Assembly: GCF_903819335.1 (NCBI RefSeq)
Contig: NZ_CAIJDE010000069.1
Span: forward strand, 1-64,000
Direction of reading: 5' to 3'
DNA from: Flavobacterium panici
GTDB taxonomy: Bacteria > Bacteroidota > Bacteroidia > Flavobacteriales > Flavobacteriaceae
Length of the DNA stretch: 64,000 nt
Below, piece after piece: positions 41,815 to 50,779 of this stretch. Numbering within the stretch: the first letter of the stretch is position 1; each line of letters opens with the position of its first letter. Made by a program: the position numbers and the translations under genes. The notes below the pieces were generated by a model that worked only from the letters and a program-made list of their open reading frames with translations, made no database searches and was not told where the DNA came from.

Positions 41815-41822
41815 CAAAGATA
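41815..41822 (-). promoter_or_regulatory. Promoter -7 box TATCTTTG (minus strand)
   Basis: CAAAGATA on the plus strand is an exact minus-strand TAnnTTTG, 63 bases before the XRE start codon. The rest of the 358-base gap up to 42122 is AT-rich and shows no gene or repeat that I can support. Confidence 0.4.
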
Positions 41823-42122
41823 AAAAAATATCCCGTAAATTATCCGTTTTACATATAATATATTGGTTTTTTATACAGATTATTCTCTTAAAAAAATAGA
41901 AGGTTATTAGTCTAAATTGCTACCAAAATAAAAACATAATTATTTTCAGTATAAACAACTTTCCTGTAAGCCTTTATCTTTTTTGGTTATGAAGAACAAG
42001 CAATTGGCTTAATTAGGAAGTTGGTTTTGTCTTTGATATGATTTGGTAAATCGGATAATAGAACTTAATTTAGTCCCAAACCCACTATACTGCCAATACA
42101 TTAGTGGCAAGTTTAAACCATC

Positions 42123-42854
42123 ATGAAAAAACTATTCAAAAAATCTCTCGAATCAAAAACAAATCTATTTGTTTCTTTGACAATTTTATGTTTGATTTTA
42201 ATTATTATTTTCGATATTCTTGATCCGGACTTTAAAATCCATGACATATTAGTTGAGTTTCATGGACTACTTTTTGATTTACTCATTTTAGGAATTTTAC
42301 TAACAATCTATGAATCGATTACTTCTCGTTTAGAGACAATAAAACGTTATCAAGAAGAACTTAATGATTATAAATTTTGGAAAACAGAAGAAGCAATGTA
42401 TCGGACGCGAGGCTTGATAAAAAGGTTAGTAGATCTGAATGTAAAGGAATTGGATTTGTCACATTGTTATCTTGCAACTGACAAATCACTTTCACAGTAT
42501 AAGGAAATGCAAAAATGGCAATTTAGCGGAACAAATCTTTATGACTCTTTATTTATATTAGCTAATATGAGTAATTGTAATTTTTATATTTCAAATTTAG
42601 AAGAATCATCATTCGTGAGCGTCAATTTAACAGACTGTCGATTCGGAGGTGCCAATTTAATTAATACAAAGTTTGAAAAATGTAATTTTCATAATGCACA
42701 ATTTGATGGTGCAATAGTTGGTTCTGAATTTTGGTTTGATGAAATGGAAAGAAATCAAAACATCAATTTCGGCGAAATAAGAGAAAAATATAATCTTAAT
42801 GAATTCACCAGTCATAATCGCGATATGAATATTTTTAGATTAGATCGCAAATAA
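42123..42854 (+). CDS. Pentapeptide-repeat membrane protein
   Basis: 243 residues. Two transmembrane helices (about 15-32 and 45-63), then a helical segment, then about 13 imperfect A(D/N)LxX pentapeptides between residues 105 and 200 (FSGTNLYDSLFILANMSNCN, VNLTDCRFGGANLINTKF). Such repeats fold into a right-handed beta helix; membrane-tethered forms are uncharacterised. Cytoplasmic repeat domain presumed. Followed by a terminator shared with the tRNA gene. Confidence 0.75.
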   Translation: MKKLFKKSLESKTNLFVSLTILCLILIIIFDILDPDFKIHDILVEFHGLLFDLLILGILLTIYESITSRLETIKRYQEELNDYKFWKTEEAMYRTRGLIKRLVDLNVKELDLSHCYLATDKSLSQYKEMQKWQFSGTNLYDSLFILANMSNCNFYISNLEESSFVSVNLTDCRFGGANLINTKFEKCNFHNAQFDGAIVGSEFWFDEMERNQNINFGEIREKYNLNEFTSHNRDMNIFRLDRK

Positions 42855-42917
42855 AACCTAGTATTAAAAGGGGCATTTAAAATATCAGGGAATTACAAAC
42901 TAAAATTCAAAACAAAA

Positions 42918-42950
42918 AAAACTCCAAAATCAAAAAGACTTTGGAGTTTT
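42918..42950. terminator. Bidirectional terminator
   Basis: AAAACTCCAAA (42918-42928) pairs with 42940-42950, with A and T runs outside. It serves the pentapeptide gene on plus and the tRNA on minus. Confidence 0.8.
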
Positions 42951-42958
42951 AAATTCTG

Positions 42959-43033
42959 TGGGCGATGAGGGGTTCGAACCCCCGACCCCCTCGGTGTAAA
43001 CGAGGTGCTCTGAACCAGCTGAGCTAATCGCCC
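42959..43033 (-). tRNA. tRNA-Val (anticodon TAC)
   Basis: All four arms are visible on the minus strand. Acceptor GGGCGAT pairs with ATCGCCC; D stem GCTC/GAGC; anticodon stem CCTCG/CGAGG with loop TTTACAC (anticodon TAC, valine); T arm GGGGG-TTCGAAC-CCCTC. The discriminator base is A and CCA is not encoded. 75 bases. A terminator follows within 10 bases. Confidence 0.95.
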
Positions 43034-43143
43034 TATTTTACTAGGCTGCTATCATTTTGTGATTGCGAGTGCAAATATACAGCTAGAATTTGTATTTGCA
43101 AGTATATTTCAAAAAAAATCTAATATTTTTTTCATGCGTTTAT

Positions 43144-43232
43144 TTAGAAACCTATTTTTCAGCTTCTTAAAAAAGAAATAAAATTCCAGGTTTTCTTATA
43201 ATTTCGTTAAAAAACGAAATCTGGGTTTCTAA
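43144..43232. other. Nested palindromes ahead of the ABC exporter
   Basis: TTAGAAACC (43144-43152) pairs perfectly with GGTTTCTAA (43224-43232), and inside it ATTTCGTT-AAAA-AACGAAAT (43201-43220) forms a hairpin. The promoter at 43269 lies downstream, so it is not part of that leader. It could be a small structured RNA or a DNA site. The remainder of the 267-base gap shows only the promoter. Confidence 0.3.
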
Positions 43233-43246
43233 TTCTTAATAATGCT

Positions 43247-43276
43247 TTGTAATCTTTTGCTATAGTCATACATTTG
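43247..43276 (+). promoter_or_regulatory. Promoter of the ABC exporter
   Basis: A -33 TTG (43247-43249), 19-base spacer and -7 TACATTTG (43269-43276), 24 bases before the ATG at 43301. Confidence 0.6.
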
Positions 43277-43300
43277 CATACCTAAAAACAGTATATTCTA

Positions 43301-45085
43301 ATGGCTAGATATAAAGAAAACGATTTACCTAAATCAAAAATTACAGCTACTTCTCTTAACAAAGCAAAAACAATATTTACATACGCAGGAAACCACAAAT
43401 GGAAATTTTTCATCGGATTAATTTTTCTGCTTTTAACTGGCGCTACTGCCCTTGCCTTTCCTAAATTAATGGGAATGCTTGTAGATTGTGTAAAAAACAA
43501 AAACAATGACGAAGCTAATAAAATAGCCTTAGGATTAATTGTAATTCTGTTTTTGCAGTCATTTTTCTCTTTCTTCAGATTATCATTATTTGTAAATTTT
43601 ACCGAAAATACGCTGGCAAACCTGCGTTTGGCTTTGTATACCAATTTGGTAAAACTACCAATGACTTTCTTCTCTCAAAAAAGAGTCGGAGAATTAAACA
43701 GCCGAATCAGCGCCGATATCACACAAATTCAGGATACTTTAACCACAACAATTGCTGAGTTTTTACGTCAGTTTATCTTAATTATTGGTGGTGTAATTTT
43801 ATTAGCTACAGAAAGTTTAAAACTGACTTTATTAATGCTTTCAGTTGTGCCTTTAGTAGCTATTGCAGCAGTAGTTTTTGGAAGATTTATTAGAAAATAT
43901 TCTAAAAAAGTACAAGATCAGGTTGCAGAAAGTCAGGTAATTGTTGAAGAAACGATGCAGGGAATCAGCATTGTGAAAGCTTTTGCTAATGAATGGTACG
44001 AAATTGCACGTTATAAAGGTAAAATTAGTGATGTTGTAAAACTGGCTATTAAAGGCGGTAAATACCGTGGTTATTTTGCCTCATTTATTATTTTCTGTTT
44101 ATTTGGCGCAATTGTAGCAGTAGTTTGGTTTGGTGTCCGTTTGAGTATTGCCGGCGAAATGAGCGTTGGACAATTAATTTCATTTGTATTGTATTCTACT
44201 TTTGTTGGTGCTTCTTTTGGTGGAATTGCCGAGTTATATGCCCAAATCCAGAAAGCAATTGGAGCTACAGAACGTGTTTTTGAATTATTAGATGAAAGTC
44301 CGGAGAAAATAAATTCAGATTCAAATAAAACTCAGGAAAAAATTAAAGGAAACGTAACTTTCAATAATGTTGCTTTCAGCTACCCAACACGTCAGGAGAT
44401 TCAGGTATTGAAAAATGTGAATTTCTCTGCAGAATTTGGACAAAAAATAGCAATTGTAGGTCCAAGTGGCGCCGGAAAATCTACTATTTCTTCTCTTTTG
44501 TTACGTTTTTACGATATAACTTCGGGAGAAATTACTGTTGATGGAAAAAACATTTATGATTATGATTTGGAAGCTCTTCGTGGAAATATGAGTATTGTTC
44601 CCCAGGATGTTATTCTTTTTGGCGGAACTATCAGAGAAAATATCGCATACGGAAAACCAGATGCATCTGATGAAGAAATAATATTGGCAGCAAAACAAGC
44701 AAATGCATTCAACTTTGTAGACGGTTTCCCAGAGAAATTTGAAACTTTGGTTGGAGAACGAGGCGTTAAATTATCTGGCGGACAGCGTCAGCGTATTGCA
44801 ATAGCAAGAGCTTTACTTAAAAACCCAAGTATCTTAATATTAGACGAAGCAACTTCATCTCTAGACAGCGAAAGCGAAAAACTGGTTCAGGAAGCTTTAG
44901 AAGTATTAATGGAAGGAAGAACAAGTATTATCATTGCTCATCGCCTTTCGACGATTAGAAATGCAGACAAAATTTTAGTTCTGGATAACGGAAAAATTTC
45001 AGAAGAAGGAACGCATCAGGAATTAATAAATCTGGAAAACGGAATTTATAAAAACTTAAGCAATCTACAGTTTAGTAATTCTTAA
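43301..45085 (+). CDS. ABC exporter, fused permease and ATPase
   Basis: 594 residues, a half-transporter that would work as a homodimer in the inner membrane. Six transmembrane helices in residues 25-320, then the nucleotide-binding domain: Walker A GPSGAGKST (about 387-395), Q-loop VPQDV, signature LSGGQRQR (about 490-497), Walker B ILILDEATSS, switch AHRLST. MsbA/BmrA-like; the cargo may be lipid or drug. Own promoter, monocistronic. Confidence 0.88.
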   Translation: MARYKENDLPKSKITATSLNKAKTIFTYAGNHKWKFFIGLIFLLLTGATALAFPKLMGMLVDCVKNKNNDEANKIALGLIVILFLQSFFSFFRLSLFVNFTENTLANLRLALYTNLVKLPMTFFSQKRVGELNSRISADITQIQDTLTTTIAEFLRQFILIIGGVILLATESLKLTLLMLSVVPLVAIAAVVFGRFIRKYSKKVQDQVAESQVIVEETMQGISIVKAFANEWYEIARYKGKISDVVKLAIKGGKYRGYFASFIIFCLFGAIVAVVWFGVRLSIAGEMSVGQLISFVLYSTFVGASFGGIAELYAQIQKAIGATERVFELLDESPEKINSDSNKTQEKIKGNVTFNNVAFSYPTRQEIQVLKNVNFSAEFGQKIAIVGPSGAGKSTISSLLLRFYDITSGEITVDGKNIYDYDLEALRGNMSIVPQDVILFGGTIRENIAYGKPDASDEEIILAAKQANAFNFVDGFPEKFETLVGERGVKLSGGQRQRIAIARALLKNPSILILDEATSSLDSESEKLVQEALEVLMEGRTSIIIAHRLSTIRNADKILVLDNGKISEEGTHQELINLENGIYKNLSNLQFSNS

Positions 45086-45126
45086 ATAAATTTCAATTTA
45101 AAAATTTCAAATTTCAATTATAATGC

Positions 45127-45159
45127 AAACCCGACAGGTTTTTAAAACCTGTTGGGTTT
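45127..45159. repeat. Dispersed palindrome AAACCCGACAGG, copy 2
   Basis: Arms AAACCCGACAGG and CCTGTTGGGTTT, followed by a long T run, 41 bases after the exporter stop codon; a probable terminator. Same element as 4311-4344. Confidence 0.7.
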
Positions 45160-45185
45160 GATTTTTTTTTGGATATGAACATGTT

Positions 45186-45456
45186 AAACCGGACTGAAGT
45201 CCAGCTCTACAATATAATTTATTCCTTCGGAACTACCTAAGAGCCTTTGAATCGATCCATATTGTAGTTAAACTGGACTAAAGTCCAGCTCTACAATATA
45301 ATTTGTTCCTTCGGAACTACTTAAGAGCCTTTGGCTCGATCCATATTGTAGTTAACTGGACTAAAGCCCAACTCTACAACATAATTTGTTCCTTTGGAAC
45401 TATAAAAAGAGCCTCTGGCTCGATCCATATTGTAGGGCTGGACTTTAGTCCAGTTT
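45186..45456. repeat. Multi-hairpin structured repeat, three 84-bp tandem units
   Basis: Units start at 45186, 45270 and 45354. Each has GGACTAAAGTCC, then CTACAATAT, then GTTCCTTCGGAAC, then GAGCCTTTGGCTC, then ATATTGTAG. The array closes with GGACTTTAGTCCAG at 45439-45452, so it ends as it begins. The paired CTACAATAT and ATATTGTAG enclose two hairpins in each unit. This accounts for most of the 457-base gap 45086-45542. Confidence 0.8.
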
Positions 45457-45480
45457 ATATAAAGAATTAAGATAAAACAA

Positions 45481-45512
45481 AAAAGCTCCAATTAAAATTG
45501 GAGCTTTTTTTA
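45481..45512. terminator. Bidirectional terminator
   Basis: AAAAGCTCCAAT (45481-45492) pairs with 45497-45508 around a 4-base loop, T run after it. It lies just before the end of the proline dehydrogenase gene; a CAGTC-type repeat (45518-45540) lies between. Confidence 0.8.
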
Positions 45513-45542
45513 TGTGTAACTGTAAACTGAGACTGAAAACTA

Positions 45543-46712
45543 TTATTTCCCTTTTCTACGTTTACGTTCAGCTTTAATCATAGATAACTCGCGACTTGTT
45601 TGTCCTGCTACAGAAGTATTTTCTTCTGCACGGCGAATTAAATATGGCATAACATCTTTTACAGGTCCAAACGGAAGATATTTTGCTACATTATAACCGT
45701 TTTCTGCTAAGTTGTAACTAATATTATCGCTCATACCGTATAATTGTCCAAACCAAATTCTTTTATCGTTTTTAGCAATTCCTTTTTCAGCCATCATTTC
45801 CATTAGTTTATAAGAGCTCAATTCGTTATGAGTTCCAGCAAAAATGGACATTGTTTCTAAATGCTCTAACATATAGTGAACAGCAGCATCATAATTAATA
45901 TCTGTTGCCTCTTTAGAAACGCAAATTGGCGAAACATATCCTTTTTCTTCAGCTCGTTTGTTTTCTTTTTCCATGTAAGCGCCACGAACCAATTTCATTC
46001 CAATAAAGAAACCTTCGGCCTTAGCCACTTCATGCAATTTTTTCAAGTAATCCAAACGATCCCAACGGTACATTTGTAAAGTGTTGAATACAATAGCTTT
46101 TTCTTTATTGTATTTACGCATCATATCCGTAACTAATTCATCAGCGGCATCCTGCATCCAGCTTTCTTCACCATCAATCAATAAGGCAACATCTTTTTTA
46201 TGAGCCTCACTGCAAACCTGATCAAAACGATTTACAACTCTATTCCATTCTTCTTGTTCTGCTGGACTTAAAGTTTGTTTTTCTCCTAATTTCTCATACA
46301 ATTCAAAACGCCCTAAACCTGTTGGTTTAAATACTGCAAACGGGATCGCTAAACGTTCTTTTGCAAATTCAATAGTTTTTAAGGTCATTTCTAAAGCCGC
46401 ATCAAACTGTGCTTCTTCTTCTTTTCCTTCTACTGAATAATCTAATACAGATGAAACGCCTTTGGTAAACATTTTATCTACTACGGTTAAACAGTCATCT
46501 TCATTTACTCCGCCGCAAAAATGATCAAAAACCGTTGCACGAATCAATCCTTCAACCGGAAGATGTGCTTTGATTGCAAAATTTGTAACAGCAGTTCCAA
46601 TACGTACTAACGGCTCACTATCAATCATTTTAAAAAGAAAATAAGCCCTGTCAAGTTCTGTATCACTTTTAAGTGAAAAAGCAACCTGAGTGTTATCGAA
46701 TATTTTTTCCAT
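45543..46712 (-). CDS. Proline dehydrogenase family protein
   Basis: 389 residues, FAD-dependent beta/alpha barrel that oxidises proline to pyrroline-5-carboxylate as the first step of proline use. Motifs: VRGAYMEKENKRAEEKGY (about 249-266), FAGTHNELSSYKLME, WFGQLYGMSDNIS, and YLPFGPVKDVMPYLIRRAEEN near the end, the conserved flavin and substrate arginines. The monofunctional form, without the PutA aldehyde dehydrogenase half. Minus strand, own promoter. Confidence 0.87.
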   Translation of the reverse strand: MEKIFDNTQVAFSLKSDTELDRAYFLFKMIDSEPLVRIGTAVTNFAIKAHLPVEGLIRATVFDHFCGGVNEDDCLTVVDKMFTKGVSSVLDYSVEGKEEEAQFDAALEMTLKTIEFAKERLAIPFAVFKPTGLGRFELYEKLGEKQTLSPAEQEEWNRVVNRFDQVCSEAHKKDVALLIDGEESWMQDAADELVTDMMRKYNKEKAIVFNTLQMYRWDRLDYLKKLHEVAKAEGFFIGMKLVRGAYMEKENKRAEEKGYVSPICVSKEATDINYDAAVHYMLEHLETMSIFAGTHNELSSYKLMEMMAEKGIAKNDKRIWFGQLYGMSDNISYNLAENGYNVAKYLPFGPVKDVMPYLIRRAEENTSVAGQTSRELSMIKAERKRRKGK

Positions 46713-46729
46713 TAAGTTTAGTTTTTGTG

Positions 46730-46737
46730 CAAAGATA
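46730..46737 (-). promoter_or_regulatory. Promoter -7 box TATCTTTG (minus strand)
   Basis: CAAAGATA on the plus strand is an exact minus-strand TAnnTTTG, 18 bases before the proline dehydrogenase start. Confidence 0.5.
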
Positions 46738-46846
46738 TAGACTGTTTTGAATATTATTTACGAAATCGTATGATATTTTTTGATATCTTTAAACCTCTTA
46801 AAAATATTCTTTGTTTTAAAAGTAGGATTTTACTTTAATTTTTACG

Positions 46847-46854
46847 TAATTTTG
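46847..46854 (+). promoter_or_regulatory. Promoter -7 box TAATTTTG
   Basis: An exact TAnnTTTG match 18 bases before the ATG of the O-antigen ligase gene. Confidence 0.5.
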
Positions 46855-46871
46855 CAAAAAAATGAAAACGT

Positions 46872-48179
46872 ATGAATACTCAACAAATTGATAGTATTAT
46901 AAGTGAAGTAAAAGGAAAATATTCTATTCCTAATTTTATAGTTCTCCTTTTTATCTCTTCGTTATTAATAATTGACTTTCTTCCTTATTTTAAAAGTGCA
47001 GAAATTATTAATCCACAGTTTTTATATCTTTCAGTATTAAACGCAATTATTGCTGTTTATTTTTATTTCAATCCATCATTAATTGCCGCAGATACTTTCT
47101 CTTCGTTAAAGAGAAGTTATATTTTTAAATTATACTTAGCGTTCCTCTTTTTTTGTGCTATATCTTATTTTGTGGCAAAAAACACATCATTAGTTTTTAC
47201 AAAATTTACAGAAATAGTAATTGTATTCGGCTTATTTATAAACCTTTCTATTCTTTTAAAAAATAAATTAGATCTCCTTTATAAAATTATATTCATTGTG
47301 AGCATCAGTGCATTAATTCAATCCTGGGAGCAGCTTTGTCATTTTATTATTATTCCGCGTCATGCTTCAATTATGGATTTATTAAATGGAATGAAGGGAA
47401 ATACAGGAAATATAAATATTTTGGCGGCCAGTCTTACCATTAAAGTTCCTTTTTTATTACTGGGTATAACTCATTTTACGACATACAAAAAGTGGTTTTT
47501 AGTTTTTATCTTATTTTCTGTCACTTCAGTTATTTTCTTAACGGGAGCCAGAACACCGCTTATTAACTTATTTTTAATTTATTCGATTTACATAATTTAT
47601 CTTTTAAAAGAATTTTCATTTAAAAGAACAACAGTTTCTAAAATTTTATTTTTGATAATTCCGATATTGACTGCCATATTATTTGCAAACTCAATATTTC
47701 AAAAATCAAAAGATAAAGGGAGATATGTTTCCTTAGAAAATAGAGTAAGCCAGATAAACACAAAAGATGAATCTTCAAAAGCAAGATTAATATTTTGGAA
47801 TAATGCTCTCAAGATGAGCAAAAAAAATCCAATTATAGGAATTGGTTTAGGGAATTATCAAGTTGAGTCAATTCCTTATGAAAAAACAACTTCAAACGAT
47901 TCGACGGTTTCTTTACACGCGCATAATGATTTTATTGAAATTTTAGCCGAAACAGGAATAATAAACGGCTTAATTTATCTTTCAATATTTATTGGTGTCT
48001 TTATTATAAATCTAAAAAGAATTCTAAAACCAAAAAACAAAGAATCCCAAACAATTGCTCTGTTAACCTTATTGCTTTTAATTGTATATGGAATAGATTC
48101 ATTCTTTAATTTCCCAATGTACAGACCTACGATGGCAATATTTTTCAGTTTAATTTTGGCCTTGACCTTAACTAATTAA
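46872..48179 (+). CDS. O-antigen ligase (Wzy_C) family membrane protein
   Basis: 435 residues with about ten to eleven transmembrane segments. The Wzy_C region is marked by GARTPLINLFLIYSIYIIY (about 225-243) and the large loop ending IIGIGLGNYQVESIPYEK and LHAHNDFIEILAETGIINGL, both typical of ligases that attach sugar chains to lipid or protein. It lacks the usual last membrane helix and TPR tail; both are found just downstream in another frame (see 48239). Confidence 0.8.
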   Translation: MNTQQIDSIISEVKGKYSIPNFIVLLFISSLLIIDFLPYFKSAEIINPQFLYLSVLNAIIAVYFYFNPSLIAADTFSSLKRSYIFKLYLAFLFFCAISYFVAKNTSLVFTKFTEIVIVFGLFINLSILLKNKLDLLYKIIFIVSISALIQSWEQLCHFIIIPRHASIMDLLNGMKGNTGNINILAASLTIKVPFLLLGITHFTTYKKWFLVFILFSVTSVIFLTGARTPLINLFLIYSIYIIYLLKEFSFKRTTVSKILFLIIPILTAILFANSIFQKSKDKGRYVSLENRVSQINTKDESSKARLIFWNNALKMSKKNPIIGIGLGNYQVESIPYEKTTSNDSTVSLHAHNDFIEILAETGIINGLIYLSIFIGVFIINLKRILKPKNKESQTIALLTLLLLIVYGIDSFFNFPMYRPTMAIFFSLILALTLTN

Positions 48180-48238
48180 ATCAAATCGCATTACCGAATA
48201 AATTATTTTCACTAAAAGTTACAGCTCCAATTATAATT

Positions 48239-49573
48239 GTGGTATCTATACTAACAAGTTATTCTGCTTTTATAATATATAAAGCCTCAAATTTAGAGTA
48301 CTTAATTGCTCGTGATGATATAAATGTAAACCTAAAAGGATTTCTTACTGGAGACCAGGTCGTAAATAAAATGGCTGCATACCCAAATACTTTTAGTAGT
48401 TCAGAATCGTTTTATGAATATGCCGGAATTTATTATGTTCGTGAAAAACAATATGATAAAGCTTTAAAATGTTTCGCAAAAGCTAAAAAAATTAATGGCT
48501 ATGCCGGACGTATTGAATTTTACAAACAAGTAATATCTAAACATAAAGGCGATATTGACAGTGCCTATATTTATGCTAAGCAGGCGTTTTATCTGCGTCC
48601 AAGAAATTATGACATATTTAAGACTTCAATTAATTTTGCCATTTCAAAAAGAGATACAACTGAAATAGTAAAACAACATAAATTGTTTTCTCAATACAGA
48701 CCAATGCCTCAAACATGGGATCTTGCAGCCCGCGGGCTTAAATTTTCAGGTTATAATTATCAAAATTTACTTAAGTTTATTGATCAGGGATTGAAAAAAT
48801 TTCCTGAGGATAGTACTTTAACAGCTCAAAAAAATCAACTCTTAATTACGAGTTACCTAACTGGAGGTCAGAATTTTGAGAATAAATCTGATTTGAATAA
48901 TGCTCTCCAATCCTATGAAAAAGCATTAAAAATTGATCCTAAAAATGTTTATGCATCACAAAATATAGGATTCAATTATTTAAAGCAAGGCCAAAACAAA
49001 AAAGCAATAAATGCTTTACTTGAAGCATTAAAATATCCTGGTTTAAATGGTGGAAAAACAGAGTTTTTCTTAGGTATTGCTTATTTAAAAGAAAATGATA
49101 AAACGAATGCTCTTAAATATTTTAATTTATCAAAAGATAAAAATTATCCTGCAGCCAAACAATTAATAGCTACGAGTCAAAATAATAATTTTGCAGATGA
49201 AGCAACATTAAAAAAACGCAAAAATGATCTTTTGATTGCCGATTTAATTACGGAAGGACAAAATTTTGAAGAACAGAAAAAAATGGATGAAGCTTTGGAA
49301 TCTTATCAAAAAGCTTTAAAAATTGATTCAAAAAGCATTTACGCTGCACAAAATATTGGATTCTATTATTTAAAAGTTGGCCAGTCAAAAAAAGCGATCA
49401 ATTACTTACTGAATGCCTTAAAATATCCGGGCTTAAATGGTGGAAAAACAGAATATTTCCTTGCAATTTGTTATTTAAAAGAAAATGACAAAACTAATGC
49501 GTGCAAATATTTAAATATATCAAAAAGCAAAAACTATTCTGATGCACAACAATTACTTAAGATGTGTGAATAG
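48239..49573 (+). CDS. TPR protein, probably the detached C-terminal half of the O-antigen ligase
   Basis: 444 residues if started at GTG 48239. The frame is open back to 48176 (LNQIALPNKLFSLKVTAPII), with no ATG, and supplies a full transmembrane helix (about VTAPIIIVVSILTSYSAF) that only half fits a GTG start. TPR units follow (EYAGIYYVREKQYDKALKCF, ALQSYEKALKIDPKNVYAS). Residues 201-311 and 331-441 are a close internal duplication. The likely history is one ligase-TPR gene split by a -1 frameshift near 48174-48179. Confidence 0.65.
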   Translation: MVSILTSYSAFIIYKASNLEYLIARDDINVNLKGFLTGDQVVNKMAAYPNTFSSSESFYEYAGIYYVREKQYDKALKCFAKAKKINGYAGRIEFYKQVISKHKGDIDSAYIYAKQAFYLRPRNYDIFKTSINFAISKRDTTEIVKQHKLFSQYRPMPQTWDLAARGLKFSGYNYQNLLKFIDQGLKKFPEDSTLTAQKNQLLITSYLTGGQNFENKSDLNNALQSYEKALKIDPKNVYASQNIGFNYLKQGQNKKAINALLEALKYPGLNGGKTEFFLGIAYLKENDKTNALKYFNLSKDKNYPAAKQLIATSQNNNFADEATLKKRKNDLLIADLITEGQNFEEQKKMDEALESYQKALKIDSKSIYAAQNIGFYYLKVGQSKKAINYLLNALKYPGLNGGKTEYFLAICYLKENDKTNACKYLNISKSKNYSDAQQLLKMCE

Positions 49574-49691
49574 TTTCTGTTCTTTTAGACATTAATTTAG
49601 AATGATTCGTTTTTAAACAAATTAGGGTCAAAATTTGAATATATTTTAGTTAAAAATGCCTTATTTTGCGGTTTCAATTAACCGAAGAATT

Positions 49692-50759
49692 ATGCAATCT
49701 ATTCAAGCGAACAATTATCTCGTGCATTTTAACCAATATGCATACGAAGCTTTAAATAAACATTTAAAAGAAAATAAATACTCAAATATTTTTATTATTG
49801 TTGATACTGAGACAAATGAGTATTGCCTGCCAAAACTTTTACCTGTAATTGAAACAGACTTAAATATTGAAATTATTGAATTTGAAGCAGGAGAAGCCAA
49901 TAAAAATATAGAAACCTGTATTGAAATCTGGCATGTTTTAACTGAGCTTGGTGCAGACAGAAAATCACTTATAATCAATCTTGGAGGCGGTGTTGTAACA
50001 GATTTAGGCGGTTTTGTAGCTTCAACTTTTAAAAGAGGAGTTGATTTTATAAATATCCCTACTACCCTATTATCTATGGTTGATGCTTCTGTGGGAGGAA
50101 AAACCGGAGTTGACTTAGGAAACCTTAAAAACCAGATTGGAGTTATAAATGTTCCGCAAATGGTTTTGATCGATACAGAATATCTTGAAACTTTACCACA
50201 AAGTGAGATGCGTTCCGGACTTGCAGAAATGCTAAAACACGGTTTAATTTATGATGCAGCTTACTGGAAAGAATTTCTTGATCTGGGCGCTATTGATTAT
50301 AATGCATTAGATCAATTGATTTACCGTTCGGTTGAAATTAAGAACGAAATCGTAATTCAGGACCCAACAGAAAAAAATATTCGTAAAGCACTTAATTTCG
50401 GACATACTCTTGGTCATGCCATTGAAAGCTACTTTTTAGAGAGTGAATCTAAAACAACTTTATTACATGGAGAAGCAATTGCTGTGGGAATGATCTTAGA
50501 AAGTTATATTTCCCTTCATAAAGATTTAATTACTTCCGAAGAATATTCTGAAATAAAAACGGCTATAAAAGCAATTTATGACGATGTAAAGTTTGAAGAA
50601 AATGACATCGATCCTATCCTGGAATTGCTTATTCATGACAAAAAAAATGAATACGGATTGATTCAATTTGCTTTAATTGAAGGAATCGGAAAGATAAAAA
50701 TTAACCAATCCGTTGAAAATAAATTAATTCTAGCTGCGTTTCAAGATTATAAATCTTAA
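49692..50759 (+). CDS. aroB: 3-dehydroquinate synthase
   Basis: 355 residues from ATG 49692; the 12 residues upstream look like leader. Converts DAHP to 3-dehydroquinate, the second step of the shikimate pathway. NAD-binding NLGGGVVTDLGGFVASTFKR (about 94-113), PTTLLSMVDASVGGKTGVD (about 119-137) and NFGHTLGHAIE with the metal-binding His are all present. Cytoplasmic, no operon partner from the same pathway in the window. Confidence 0.93.
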   Translation: MQSIQANNYLVHFNQYAYEALNKHLKENKYSNIFIIVDTETNEYCLPKLLPVIETDLNIEIIEFEAGEANKNIETCIEIWHVLTELGADRKSLIINLGGGVVTDLGGFVASTFKRGVDFINIPTTLLSMVDASVGGKTGVDLGNLKNQIGVINVPQMVLIDTEYLETLPQSEMRSGLAEMLKHGLIYDAAYWKEFLDLGAIDYNALDQLIYRSVEIKNEIVIQDPTEKNIRKALNFGHTLGHAIESYFLESESKTTLLHGEAIAVGMILESYISLHKDLITSEEYSEIKTAIKAIYDDVKFEENDIDPILELLIHDKKNEYGLIQFALIEGIGKIKINQSVENKLILAAFQDYKS

Positions 50760-50779
50760 ACTTTTTTTAATTAAAAGCA

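Noticed and set aside
41687..41899. 70-aa plus-strand ORF upstream of the pentapeptide gene
   Set aside because: Half of it is antisense to the XRE gene and the rest is low-complexity AT-rich sequence with no supporting features.
43282..43644. 120-aa ORF antisense to the ABC exporter start
   Set aside because: It lies entirely over the well-supported exporter gene on the opposite strand and has no protein-like composition; a shadow frame.
45186..45456. CRISPR array
   Set aside because: The 84-bp units are contiguous, with no unique spacers between repeats and no cas genes nearby.
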